A DNA stretch of 64,000 nucleotides from Robiginitomaculum sp. GTDB taxonomy: Bacteria > Pseudomonadota > Alphaproteobacteria > Caulobacterales > Maricaulaceae. Position numbers and translations under genes: made by a program. Positions 27,152 through 35,970 of this stretch are shown piece after piece. The notes under the pieces are model-generated. The model did not search any database. It had not been told where the DNA came from and saw only the letters and a list, made by a program, of their open reading frames with translations. The DNA lies in NCBI GenBank assembly GCA_002733605.1, contig NVWK01000001.1, positions 299,837-363,836 of the forward strand, in the 5' to 3' direction. Every line of letters begins with the position of its first letter. The stretch's first letter is position 1.

Positions 27152-29002
27152 TTAAAGGACACCATCAGATTTACGCGAAGCTTTCTTGCGTTCGTGCTCA
27201 AGCAGATAGCGCTTGCGAATACGGATGTTTTCAGGTGTCACTTCAACCAATTCATCATCATTGATAAATTCGAGCGCATATTCAAGCGTCGTCGGGATAG
27301 GTGTGGTCAGCACAACCGCCTCATCCGTACCTGAGGCGCGGATATTTGTAAGCTGCTTGCCTTTAAGCGGGTTCACAACCAAATCGTTTTCACGCGTGTG
27401 AATACCAATCACCATGCCTTCATAAACTTCCGTTTGGTGACCCACGAACATTTTGCCGTGCGATTGCAGATTAAACAGAGCAAAGGCAACCGCCTTACCC
27501 GTCCCTTTAGAGATCAGAACCCCTTTACTCCGACGGCCAATACCGGCCTGTACGCGCGGAGCGTACCGGTCAAAGTTATGATACATCAGGCCGGTACCTG
27601 ACGTGCTGGTTAAAAACTCTGAACGAAAGCCAATCAAACCACGGGTCGGAATTTCGTAATCAAGACGCACACGTCCCTTACCATCCGGCACCATATTTTG
27701 TAGATTACCTTTACGGGATCCAAGCTTTTCCATGATCGTACCCTGATGCTCGGTCTCCACATCAATGGTCAGTGTTTCCCAAGGTTCGCACAGCACATCA
27801 TCAATCGTTTTGTTGATCACTTGCGGACGACAAATCGCCACCTCATAGCCTTCACGGCGCATGTTCTCGATCAGGATCGACAAATGAAGCTCGCCCCGAC
27901 CAGACACCCGAAACTTATCCGGATCATCAAGTTGCTCGACCCGAAGCGCCACATTATGAATCAGTTCTTTTTCAAGCCGGTCATTGATATTGCGAGAGGT
28001 CACATATTTACCTTCGCGACCCGCAAACGGGCTGTCATTGACCTGAAATGTCATAGAGATCGTAGGCTCGTCCACAGACAGAGGCGGCAGGTTCTCAACC
28101 TTTTCAGGATCACAGATCACATCTGAAATCCCCAATTTATCAATACCGGTAAAGCAGGCAATATCGCCAGCAGAAATCGCATTCAACTCGACCCGATCAA
28201 GTCCCATAAATCCGAACGGCTGCAACACTTTTGCTTTACGTGTGCTATCATCAGGAGAGATAACAACAACTTGCTGGTTACGACGAAGCGTACCGCGCAC
28301 AACCCGGCCAATTCCGATCACACCTGTATAGGAACTATAATCCAGCGCACTGATTTGCAATTGCAACGGCCCATCAGGATCAACATCGGGAACAGGTACA
28401 TATTTAACAATTGTTTCGAACAACGGTTTCATATCTGTGCCAACATTGCCACTCTCATAACTCGCCCAACCATTAATGGCAGAGGCAAATACGACAGGGA
28501 AATCAAGTTGCTCATCGGTTGCGCCGAGACGATCTAGCAAATCAAATGTCTGGTCAACGGCCCAATCCGGACGCGCACCCATACGGTCAACTTTATTAAT
28601 CACAACGATGACCCGCAAGCCTTGTGCCAAAGCTTTCTTGGTCACAAATGTAGTTTGCGGCATCGGCCCTTCGACCGCGTCCACCAAAAGCACCACACTA
28701 TCGACCATAGATAAAACCCGCTCGACCTCACCGCCAAAGTCCGCATGTCCCGGTGTGTCGACAATATTGATACGCCAGTCGGTATCCTTATCATCCTTCC
28801 ATGTGATGGCTGTATTCTTCGCCAAAATGGTAATGCCGCGTTCTTTTTCAATATCGCCAGAATCCATCACCCGCACAGCTTGATTGCCGCGTTCAACCAG
28901 AGTGCCGGATTGGCGTAAAATTTGATCAACAAGTGTTGTTTTACCATGGTCAACATGGGCCACAATCGCCACATTACGTAGCGTTTCAATAGAATTAGTC
29001 AT
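27152..29002 (-). CDS. typA: Ribosome-associated GTPase TypA/BipA
   Basis: EF-G-like translational GTPase that helps 50S assembly, especially in cold or stress. 616 residues. Motifs: P-loop AHVDHGKTT, ERGITI, DTPGHADFGGEVERVL, NKVDR, and the SAING-type SAINGWASYESGN; the C-terminal TypA-specific domain includes RGLIGFRSEFLTSTSGTG and NIRASGTDEAV. Start ATG 29002. Transcribed alone, ended by the bidirectional terminator. Confidence 0.97.
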   Translation of the reverse strand: MTNSIETLRNVAIVAHVDHGKTTLVDQILRQSGTLVERGNQAVRVMDSGDIEKERGITILAKNTAITWKDDKDTDWRINIVDTPGHADFGGEVERVLSMVDSVVLLVDAVEGPMPQTTFVTKKALAQGLRVIVVINKVDRMGARPDWAVDQTFDLLDRLGATDEQLDFPVVFASAINGWASYESGNVGTDMKPLFETIVKYVPVPDVDPDGPLQLQISALDYSSYTGVIGIGRVVRGTLRRNQQVVVISPDDSTRKAKVLQPFGFMGLDRVELNAISAGDIACFTGIDKLGISDVICDPEKVENLPPLSVDEPTISMTFQVNDSPFAGREGKYVTSRNINDRLEKELIHNVALRVEQLDDPDKFRVSGRGELHLSILIENMRREGYEVAICRPQVINKTIDDVLCEPWETLTIDVETEHQGTIMEKLGSRKGNLQNMVPDGKGRVRLDYEIPTRGLIGFRSEFLTSTSGTGLMYHNFDRYAPRVQAGIGRRSKGVLISKGTGKAVAFALFNLQSHGKMFVGHQTEVYEGMVIGIHTRENDLVVNPLKGKQLTNIRASGTDEAVVLTTPIPTTLEYALEFINDDELVEVTPENIRIRKRYLLEHERKKASRKSDGVL

Positions 29003-29070
29003 AATCGGAAACCGTTAAAATTCGTGTTGCGCCCCCTTTAGAGGCAAAGCAGCCCAAAGGCTAGCCCTAA

Positions 29071-30288
29071 TTACACGATCTTTTCATCTTTCAGCCCAGC
29101 AATTCGGCCCGCTCCATAGCCCAATTCATGGAGAATTTCGTCCGTATGCTCCCCCAATCGCGGCGGCGCCCGATCATACGTCTGGGGCGTTTTGGAGTAT
29201 TTAATCGGAGAGCGCACCTGCGGCACAGACCCAAACACCGGATGATCCAACTGCATAACCAACTCGCGGGCCTGTATTTGAGGGTCGTCAAACACGGCCT
29301 GCATATCATTGATCGGGCCACACGGTACGGAAACGGCGTTAAGTTGCGCCAACCAATCCTCGCCCGTGCGCAGACGCATCAACTCTGCAATGCGCGGAAT
29401 TAACGTGTCTCTATTCTCCACCCGAGCCGCACTGGTTTTATACTTGGGATCATCGGCCCACGGTACCTTCCTCTCGCTCTGGCCCAAAACATCGCAAAAC
29501 CGACCAAACTGGGCATCATTGCCAACGGCTACAATAATATGTCCATTTTGCACCTCAAACACTTGATACGGACACAAATTTGGATGGGTATTGCCGACCA
29601 ATTGCGGCACCTTATCCGAAACCAGATAGTTCTGTCCTTGATTGGCCATTGCCGCCACAGCCGTATCCAACAAAGCCATATCAATCGCCTGCCCCTCACC
29701 CGTGCGGTCCCTGTGATGCAAAGCTCCCAACACGGCAATGCTGGTATATAGCCCTGCAAACAGATCAGACGTCGCAACGCCTGTACGCAAGGGACCACTT
29801 TCAGGCGTGCCTGTCACACTCATCAAGCCCGCCATGCCCTGTATAATAAAATCATACCCCGGCAGGTTTTTATATGGGCCAGTCTGTCCAAATCCCGTAA
29901 TCGACGCATAAATCAACCTTGGGAATTCATTTCGCAGGCTTTCATAATCCAGTCCGTGTTTGGCCAAATCACCAACCTTATAATTTTCCAGTAAAATATC
30001 TGTATCGGCCAATAGCTTGCGTATAATTTCGCGCCCTGCATCGGTTCTAAAATCCACACAGATTGACCGCTTGCCCCGGTTAGTAGAACTGTAATAAGCA
30101 GAATCGGTTGTCACATCCCCGCGCGCATCTTTCAGGAATGGAGGCCCCCATGCACGTGTATCGTCACCAAATTCGCGGCGCTCCACCTTAATAACATCCG
30201 CGCCCATATCGGCCAAAACCTGACCCGCCCAAGGCCCCGCCAAAACCCGGCTCATATCCAAAACCTTTATGCCGTGTAGCGGGCCCAT
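29071..30288 (-). CDS. CaiB/BaiF (class III) CoA-transferase
   Basis: 405 residues. Family III enzymes move CoA between carboxylic acids through an aspartyl-CoA thioester. Visible: GIKVLDMSRVLAGPWAGQVL, DVIKVERREFGDDTRAWGPP, YYSSTNRGKRSICVD, and the catalytic Asp in GQAIDMALLDTAVAAMANQG. The nearest described functions are formyl-CoA, carnitine and bile-acid CoA transferases or glutaryl-CoA:succinate transfer (human SUGCT-type); I cannot choose. It follows marR by 14 bases on the same strand, so the two are probably one operon. Confidence 0.9.
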   Translation of the reverse strand: MGPLHGIKVLDMSRVLAGPWAGQVLADMGADVIKVERREFGDDTRAWGPPFLKDARGDVTTDSAYYSSTNRGKRSICVDFRTDAGREIIRKLLADTDILLENYKVGDLAKHGLDYESLRNEFPRLIYASITGFGQTGPYKNLPGYDFIIQGMAGLMSVTGTPESGPLRTGVATSDLFAGLYTSIAVLGALHHRDRTGEGQAIDMALLDTAVAAMANQGQNYLVSDKVPQLVGNTHPNLCPYQVFEVQNGHIIVAVGNDAQFGRFCDVLGQSERKVPWADDPKYKTSAARVENRDTLIPRIAELMRLRTGEDWLAQLNAVSVPCGPINDMQAVFDDPQIQARELVMQLDHPVFGSVPQVRSPIKYSKTPQTYDRAPPRLGEHTDEILHELGYGAGRIAGLKDEKIV

Positions 30289-30302
30289 ACTTTCTCCTGC
30301 AA

Positions 30303-30737
30303 TTAGTCGTGTACCAACAATGCACCAAGTATGCGTTCAAGTGTTTTCAGATCATCATTTGAGATATTACCCACAATCCGTTCTTCATGGGCAAGCGCAA
30401 TAGGTACTATTTTTTCAAACAGTTTACGGCCCTTTGCGGTCAATGCAAGTGGCGACGCACGGCCATCATCCTGAGCCGCCTTGCGCTTTACAAGACCTCG
30501 CTCGATCAGGTTTTTTATGGCGCGGCTTAATGTGGTTTTATCCATCATAGTTTTGTGGGCAATCGCCCCTGCCGTCCAATCCTGTTCACCCTCTAACCCG
30601 GCACCTAACACAGCAAGAACACGCCATTGGGTGCGCGTAATATCAAATGCCGCATAGTCCTTGGCCAAAGCCTGAGACAATGTATTGGTCGCAAGCGACA
30701 AACGGTAAGGCAAAAACTTATCAAGATCGAAGTTCAT
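30303..30737 (-). CDS. MarR-family transcriptional regulator
   Basis: 144 residues with the winged helix MarR core: ITRTQWRVLAVLGAG, AIAHKTMMDKTTLSRAIKNL as recognition region, wing KRKAAQDDGRASPLALTAKG. It diverges from a VOC gene across a 71-base gap that holds an extended palindrome (30746-30772) beginning nine bases before its own start, the standard arrangement for autorepression. Its ligand is probably an aromatic-acid or CoA-thioester intermediate of the neighbouring catabolic genes; that is inference. Confidence 0.92.
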   Translation of the reverse strand: MNFDLDKFLPYRLSLATNTLSQALAKDYAAFDITRTQWRVLAVLGAGLEGEQDWTAGAIAHKTMMDKTTLSRAIKNLIERGLVKRKAAQDDGRASPLALTAKGRKLFEKIVPIALAHEERIVGNISNDDLKTLERILGALLVHD

Positions 30738-30745
30738 AAATTATA

Positions 30746-30772
30746 GTTGCATAAGCAACTTGTTTATGCAAC
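30746..30772. promoter_or_regulatory. Operator-like nested palindrome between marR and the VOC gene
   Basis: Outer arms GTTGCATAA and TTATGCAAC are perfect and 9 bases long. The inner sequence GTTGC-ATAA-GCAAC is a second perfect palindrome sharing the left arm, so three TTGC/GCAA half-sites occur. TTGC-N4-GCAA patterns are usual for MarR-type repressors of aromatic catabolism. The position lets one protein control both divergent promoters. Confidence 0.7.
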
Positions 30773-30808
30773 ATCTATATTGTACAGCGGAACACACAGG
30801 AGGATATA

Positions 30809-31363
30809 ATGACCAAACAAATCCCGAACGGTTTTCACCATGTTGCCTATCGCTGCAATGACGCAAAAGAAACCGTCGAATTTTACCGTGATATTCTCGG
30901 CATGGATTTCCAGCTTGCCATTGCGGAAGATCAGGTGCCTTCAACCGGTGAACCTGATCCCTATATGCACATTTTTCTGGACGCTGGAAATAATAATGTA
31001 CTGGCCTTTTTCGAACTGCCAGGGCAACCAAAAATGGATAGAGACCGCAACACTCCGAAATGGGTACAACACATTGCCATGCGTGTCGAAAGCATGGAGG
31101 CTCTCCTCGCTGCCAAACAACATTTGGAGGAGAACGGCATAGCTGTATTAGGCCCGACCCACCACGGAATTTTCCAGTCCATCTACTTCTTTGACCCCAA
31201 CGGGCACCGGCTCGAACTGGCCGCAGACATTGGCACGCCAGAGCAAATGGCCCAGCTAAAATCTGTCGCCCCCGACATGTTGGAAGAATGGTCACGCACC
31301 AAAAAAGCTCCTCGCCATGCGGCTTGGCTACACGAAAAAATCGCTGAAGAGACCTCTGTTTGA
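30809..31363 (+). CDS. VOC-family dioxygenase/glyoxalase-like protein
   Basis: 184 residues. Metal-ligand strands are visible: NGFHHVAYRCND at the start, WVQHIAMRVES in the second half and IFQSIYFFDPNGHRLELAAD near the end; the first His, the second His and the final Glu fit a 2-His-1-Glu site. Start ATG after AGGAGG. Lies upstream of a fumarylacetoacetase-type gene, 47 bases apart and on the same strand. Similar VOC genes accompany homogentisate pathways; ring cleavage is plausible but unproven. Confidence 0.82.
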   Translation: MTKQIPNGFHHVAYRCNDAKETVEFYRDILGMDFQLAIAEDQVPSTGEPDPYMHIFLDAGNNNVLAFFELPGQPKMDRDRNTPKWVQHIAMRVESMEALLAAKQHLEENGIAVLGPTHHGIFQSIYFFDPNGHRLELAADIGTPEQMAQLKSVAPDMLEEWSRTKKAPRHAAWLHEKIAEETSV

Positions 31364-31410
31364 CAGAGCCAATATTCAGCTACAAGTGAAAGAAAAGAAA
31401 AGGAAATCAA

Positions 31411-32424
31411 ATGAAACTCGCCTCATTAAAACATGGTCGGGACGGCCACCTGGTTATTGTTAGCCGCGATTTAAAAACCGCTGTCGATGCGGGAGAAATT
31501 GCCGCCACAATGCAATATGCGCTGGATAATTGGGCCGTCGTCGCCCCCCTTCTCGAGGTTCAATACGAGCGCTTAAACAAGGGCGAAGGTGACTATTTTA
31601 CCTTTCTACCCGAAGTCTGTGCCTCCCCTCTCCCCCGCGCCTATCAGTGGGCCGATGGATCAGCCTATATCAATCATGTGGAACTCGTCCGCAAAGCCAG
31701 AGGCGCCGAAGTCCCTGAAAGCTTCTATTCCGACCCCCTAATGTATCAAGGCGGATCAGACACATTTATCGGCCCTCGCGACCCGATTGTAGTAGAAAGC
31801 GAAGACTACGGCATCGACTTTGAAGCCGAAGTCTGTGTCATCACCGATGACGTACCCATGGCCGTTTCCGAGCGCAAAGCCAAAGACCATATCAAACTCC
31901 TCATGTTGGTTGATGACGTATCCTTGCGCGCACTCATCCCTAATGAGCTTCAAAAAGGCTTCGGTTTTTTCCACGGTAAACCCTCCAGCGCTTTCTCCCC
32001 TGTCGCGGTCACACCGGACGAATTGGGAAGCGCATGGAAAGGCTCAAAAGTACATCTCCCACTATTGGTAGACTACAATGAAAAACCGTTTGGCAAAACC
32101 AATGCCGGCGTTGATATGACTTTCAACTTTTCAAAATTGGTCGCCCATGCCGCTAAAACCCGCAAGCTCTGTGCCGGCACAATCATCGGTTCGGGCACCG
32201 TATCCAATCAAGACAAAGATGGCGGCGCCGGAAAGAAAATCGAAGACGGAGGTCTCGGCTATTCCTGCATCGCAGAAATTCGCATGATCGAAACCATTGC
32301 CAACGGTAAACCCTCCACCAATTTCATGAAATTCGGAGACCGGGTTGGCATTGAAATGCAGGACAAAAAAGGCCAATCCATCTTTGGTAAAATCGATCAC
32401 TTCGTGGAGAAATATAAAAAATAA
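31411..32424 (+). CDS. Fumarylacetoacetate hydrolase family protein (fumarylacetoacetase-like)
   Basis: 337 residues, much longer than the FAH at 12.7 kb and shaped like the bacterial fumarylacetoacetases of the tyrosine/homogentisate route. Metal and active-site regions: YGIDFEAEVCVITDDVPM, DVSLRALIPNEL, FGFFHGKPSSAFSPVAVTP, GTIIGSGTVSNQDKDGG. AAAGGAAA before the ATG. Controlled with the VOC gene from the MarR operator region. Products fumarate and acetoacetate would feed the ScoAB transferase at 15.9-17.2 kb. Homogentisate dioxygenase is not in the window. Confidence 0.85.
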   Translation: MKLASLKHGRDGHLVIVSRDLKTAVDAGEIAATMQYALDNWAVVAPLLEVQYERLNKGEGDYFTFLPEVCASPLPRAYQWADGSAYINHVELVRKARGAEVPESFYSDPLMYQGGSDTFIGPRDPIVVESEDYGIDFEAEVCVITDDVPMAVSERKAKDHIKLLMLVDDVSLRALIPNELQKGFGFFHGKPSSAFSPVAVTPDELGSAWKGSKVHLPLLVDYNEKPFGKTNAGVDMTFNFSKLVAHAAKTRKLCAGTIIGSGTVSNQDKDGGAGKKIEDGGLGYSCIAEIRMIETIANGKPSTNFMKFGDRVGIEMQDKKGQSIFGKIDHFVEKYKK

Positions 32425-32481
32425 TTTATACCCTTCCCGATACCCTGAAGAGTAACAATTGTCGCTATCTTAGTCGACAGC

Positions 32482-33555
32482 TCAAAGCGGCAAACGGGAG
32501 CTGGGGAAAACCCCTATTGAATCAAAGTGGGTATTGGGTCTTTTCTTTGGCTTCACATCCAAAACGAGACGCCCATGGTCCAGATCAAGAACAAAATCAT
32601 GCTCGCCCAGAAAATCCACCCCCGTAATCACCAGCGGGTATTTTCCGTAATGAGAGAGCGGGAGGTTGTCGAAATTCATCACCAAAAGCTCGTGTTTTTT
32701 CAACGCAACGCCGCCAATAACCAACTCTTTCAAAATAACCCGTATGCGCGGCTTAAACTCTCCCACAGCCCCCTGAACAACCCACTCTTCGCGAAGCCGT
32801 CTCTTCTCTTTGCCAAGTTTGGTACTCTCCACAATATCCCAGCTAATCGCAGTGAAACTTGCCCCCGTATCAAACAGGGTCGGAATATGAAGCCCCCCGA
32901 TAAGTGTATTGGTAAAAATCAAACCAAATTCCGCATCGGGATAAGGATTGGCAATCAGCTTGATTTTCGTCCAGCGCCGATATTTTCGAGCCCGTAAATG
33001 CCCCGACTTCAAAATACTAATTTTACCCGTCTTGTGGTCAACATTCCGGCGCTTATCCGTTTCGTGTTCAAAAGACAGGACTAAACCTGCCAACACATCC
33101 ATACCAAGAATGCCGTCAACCAAATCCTTTGATTCGACCGGCCCATACCAGTCGTCCAATACAATCGCCACATGATTTGTGATCTCTTGACCCGCAAATT
33201 TCAGACTGTCCAAATGGACAACAGGACGAATTTCAGACCGGGTCATGCCGCTAACATTTTTTCGCACAGTCGCATGTTTTTCAATGCCCAGCCTTCGCCG
33301 TGTACTTTCAAATATACTTGTGCGCGACGCCCCCGTATCCACCATAAAGACAAGCGGCCCCACCCCGTTAACGGATGTGGTCAGCGTATATTGACCATCC
33401 ACAAGCCGCCCAAAACGCATGCCTTCGCCCGATAAAACCTCTTCATCATTATTGGCAAAGGCGGGTACAGACAAAAAGGCACAACCCCAAAAAAACAGGA
33501 TCAAAAACCTGATATATTTCCTAATCTGGTATCTGGCTCGATATAAGGCCATCAT
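32482..33555 (-). CDS. Exported aspartic protease with two retropepsin-like lobes
   Basis: 357 residues from ATG 33555 (AGGAG seven bases upstream); ATG 33552 and an upstream in-frame start at 33594 are less well placed. Residues about 10-33 form a signal sequence ending VPAFAN. Two active-site motifs follow: VFMVDTGASRTSIF in the first half and PTLFDTGASFTAISW in the second, each with a later hydrophobic-Gly motif (DGILGMDVLAG and ITGVDFLGEHDFVLD). Bacterial retropepsin-like proteases normally have one lobe and dimerise; here two lobes are fused, as in pepsin. Substrate unknown. Confidence 0.82.
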   Translation of the reverse strand: MMALYRARYQIRKYIRFLILFFWGCAFLSVPAFANNDEEVLSGEGMRFGRLVDGQYTLTTSVNGVGPLVFMVDTGASRTSIFESTRRRLGIEKHATVRKNVSGMTRSEIRPVVHLDSLKFAGQEITNHVAIVLDDWYGPVESKDLVDGILGMDVLAGLVLSFEHETDKRRNVDHKTGKISILKSGHLRARKYRRWTKIKLIANPYPDAEFGLIFTNTLIGGLHIPTLFDTGASFTAISWDIVESTKLGKEKRRLREEWVVQGAVGEFKPRIRVILKELVIGGVALKKHELLVMNFDNLPLSHYGKYPLVITGVDFLGEHDFVLDLDHGRLVLDVKPKKRPNTHFDSIGVFPSSRLPL

Positions 33556-33596
33556 AGAGAGGCTCCTACGCACACATTTCGCAACAAAATCCAAAA

Positions 33597-33612
33597 TGTT
33601 TCACATGAAACA
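33597..33612. promoter_or_regulatory. parS-like centromere sequence (one mismatch)
   Basis: TGTTTCACATGAAACA matches the chromosomal parS consensus TGTTNCACGTGAAACA except at the central G, which is A. It lies in the gap between the TPR and aspartic-protease genes. Flanking A/T tracts extend the arms to AAAATGTTTC and GAAACATTTT, so a weak transcription terminator for the TPR gene is the main alternative. Confidence 0.45.
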
Positions 33613-33675
33613 TTTTTACTTTTCCCCCGACACCCGTCTAACACACATCCCTCCACAACACCAGCCACCCACACA

Positions 33676-35835
33676 TCACTGAACATCCGGATCAAGCCCA
33701 AACCCACGCATAGTGGTTCCCACATGTTCAACATAATAAGATGCCTCCAATTCCCGAAACACCCCTAACGCCCCTCGAAGACATTTTTTCGCCGCCTCAA
33801 AATCACCTTTCCCCCAAAGCACCCTTCCCATATTTGCCATGGTCATGGCCCAGTCCAGTGGCACTTTATCACAGATCCTCTCTTCAAGCGCATCTTCAAA
33901 GGCCAAAATCGCCTGCTCAAGAGCCCCCTCTTCACCGCGCGCGCCAAGGACCAGATAGACATTCCCGAGATTGTTTTTGGTTGCGGCCCAATCCAGTGGT
34001 ACCTTGTCACGGGTCCGCTCTTCAAGCGCATCTTCAAAGGCCAAAATCGCCTTCTCAAAAACTCCCTCCTCACCGCGCTCCCCAAGGAGCGCATAGGCAT
34101 TCCCGAGATTGTTTTTGGTTGTGGCCCAATCCAGTGGTACCTTGTCACGGGTCCGCTCTTCAAGCGCGTCTTCAAAGGCCAAAATCGCCTTCTCAAAAAC
34201 TCCCTCCTCACCACGCTCCCCAAGGATCGCATAGGCACTCCCGAGATTGTTTTTGGTTGTGGCCCATTGCAGTGGCACCTTATCACGGGTCCGCTCTTCA
34301 AGCGCATCTTCAAAGGCCAAAATCGCCTTCTCAAGAGCCCCCTCTTCACCGCGCGCGCCAAGAGCCACATAGGCACTCCCGAGATTATTTTTGGTCGTGG
34401 CCCATTGCAGTGGCAGCTTATCACGGCGCCACTCTTTAAGCGCATCTTCATAGGCCTTAATCACCTTCGCAAGAGCGGCATCATCACCGCGTTCCCCAAG
34501 GGTCGCATAGACAAGTCCGAGATTGTTTTTCAATGCGCCCCACGTCTCGCCTTGATTAGGCAGTGCACGACCATCAGAGGCAGACACATAAGTGAGGGCC
34601 TGTTGATATAGCTTGCCCGCTTCATCCAAAAACCGCCTATATCCAGAAATCTCTCCACGACTATACCCAATACTTGCCGCCTTCCACAGCCAATTTACCG
34701 CCTGATCACGGTCTATGGAAAGTACGGTTTGGGCGGCTCGTTCATAGAGGTCCATGACCTTGTCAAAATCGAACCGTGCCGCAGCAAATGGAACGCGATC
34801 AACAAGGATACGGGCCCTATCCCGCGCTGTGGCTTCGAAACGCTCGGTTATGGCCACTTCCAAACCTTCCAGTATAGCTTCACCTTCATCCAATTTGGCT
34901 TGCTTAAACAATGCAAAAGCCTCGGCCCGTTTGGCTTCCATATCCGCCGGTAAATTAGTGTGTCGTTTAAGCTGTTCCATGCCTTGAACAAATCGCTCCA
35001 AGGCATCCAAAATTTCTGCCTCCCAACGCTCTTCGGGGATATTCAGATTCTGTAAAGCCGTCGCAAGATAGTCAGGATATTGATGACCAACTTTATTCGT
35101 ATAATGATTGGCAGCCATTATCGATGTGAGCATTGCCTTAATCTTTTTCACCTCGAAATTGGTATCAGCGGTAATCTCCTTCACCTCTTTCACATCACGC
35201 GCAATCTCGTCCAGACGAGGCAACGCCTCCAGAAGCGCGTCCAGTTTTATCGTATGTATATTTAAAACTTCGGCGGTGTAGATGGCTCTGAACTCTTTAT
35301 TTTCTTTCAATTCGTGACGGATATGGGCGGAAAAAGCTAACACCCAGCCTTTAGTCTTATCATAAGCCAGGTGGGTGAGGATTTGTTTTTCGTTTTCGTC
35401 CCATCCTTCTACCCCCAACAACTCCGCAAGGGCGGCATCCACATGGGTTTCTGGCACACTTATATCCGCGCCCTCAAACGTGGCTGGCACCAGCCCTTTC
35501 CAGTCCTTTGCCAAGGACGCTGTCAGAGCCTCAATATTTTTCGCATTTACTGCCTTGAGTTGGGCGGTCAAAAACAGGCGGGCATTGTGCACCCCCGGCT
35601 CCCCTTCGCCCCATTCATGTATCTGCACAGCCTCAGCCACAAGGAATTGCAAAGCCCCGTAATGGGCCCGTAATATTGCCCGTTCTACATCATGGTTAGG
35701 GTCGAGCTGACCTTCGCGCAGACGGGCGAGAAAAACTTCATGGGCTTTACGCACAGGAATACTGCCGGTTTTTATAATGGCCCAACTGAGAATATTTGTG
35801 CCCGTTGCCATTAATGTACCCGACAAAAATAGCAT
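33676..35835 (-). CDS. Membrane-anchored tetratricopeptide-repeat protein
   Basis: 719 residues from ATG 35835 (AAGGGG upstream). The first about 22 residues ([20 protein letters not shown]) are hydrophobic, a likely anchor. Residues about 25-420 are helical and include a possible coiled coil near [20 protein letters not shown]. The C-terminal 280 residues carry five 46-residue TPR units of the form W-x-x-TKNNLG-x-AY-x-x-LG-x-RGEEG then [19 protein letters not shown]. TPRs bind other proteins; no enzyme domain is recognised. Partner unknown. The gene diverges from uvrB. Confidence 0.8.
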   Translation of the reverse strand: MLFLSGTLMATGTNILSWAIIKTGSIPVRKAHEVFLARLREGQLDPNHDVERAILRAHYGALQFLVAEAVQIHEWGEGEPGVHNARLFLTAQLKAVNAKNIEALTASLAKDWKGLVPATFEGADISVPETHVDAALAELLGVEGWDENEKQILTHLAYDKTKGWVLAFSAHIRHELKENKEFRAIYTAEVLNIHTIKLDALLEALPRLDEIARDVKEVKEITADTNFEVKKIKAMLTSIMAANHYTNKVGHQYPDYLATALQNLNIPEERWEAEILDALERFVQGMEQLKRHTNLPADMEAKRAEAFALFKQAKLDEGEAILEGLEVAITERFEATARDRARILVDRVPFAAARFDFDKVMDLYERAAQTVLSIDRDQAVNWLWKAASIGYSRGEISGYRRFLDEAGKLYQQALTYVSASDGRALPNQGETWGALKNNLGLVYATLGERGDDAALAKVIKAYEDALKEWRRDKLPLQWATTKNNLGSAYVALGARGEEGALEKAILAFEDALEERTRDKVPLQWATTKNNLGSAYAILGERGEEGVFEKAILAFEDALEERTRDKVPLDWATTKNNLGNAYALLGERGEEGVFEKAILAFEDALEERTRDKVPLDWAATKNNLGNVYLVLGARGEEGALEQAILAFEDALEERICDKVPLDWAMTMANMGRVLWGKGDFEAAKKCLRGALGVFRELEASYYVEHVGTTMRGFGLDPDVQ
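33853..34542 (-). repeat. Five tandem 138-bp coding repeats
   Basis: Units at 33853-33990, 33991-34128, 34129-34266, 34267-34404 and 34405-34542, each encoding 46 residues of the TPR protein. The second and third are nearly identical in DNA, pointing to recent duplication or gene conversion; the outermost (34405-34542) is the most diverged. Recombination between units would change repeat number in frame. Confidence 0.92.
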
Positions 35836-35924
35836 ACACCTACCCCTTCTGGTTTAACTATAGTCAGCGAGTACAAAATTACAAGTTGTCGAAATCAACG
35901 GCATGACAAAGCATGTCAGGAGGT

Positions 35925-35939
35925 GTTCTCTTTTTGTTG
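35925..35939 (+). promoter_or_regulatory. Candidate LexA (SOS) box upstream of uvrB
   Basis: GTTC-TCTTTTT-GTTG fits the alphaproteobacterial LexA operator GTTC-N7-GTTC with one mismatch and ends 31 bases before the uvrB start. uvrB is a classical SOS gene. A second small inverted repeat, TGACA-N5-TGTCA, lies just upstream at 35904-35918. Confidence 0.6.
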
Positions 35940-35970
35940 CAATCTGCCGATTGATGACTATCTTAGCTCT

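Noticed and set aside
30741-31295. 184-codon minus-strand frame covering the VOC gene
   Set aside because: Antisense to a gene with clear VOC metal-ligand motifs and a good ribosome site; it would also run through the MarR operator.
33853-34542. Regular repeats as a possible CRISPR array
   Set aside because: Units are contiguous 138-bp coding repeats of a TPR protein with no spacers and no cas genes.
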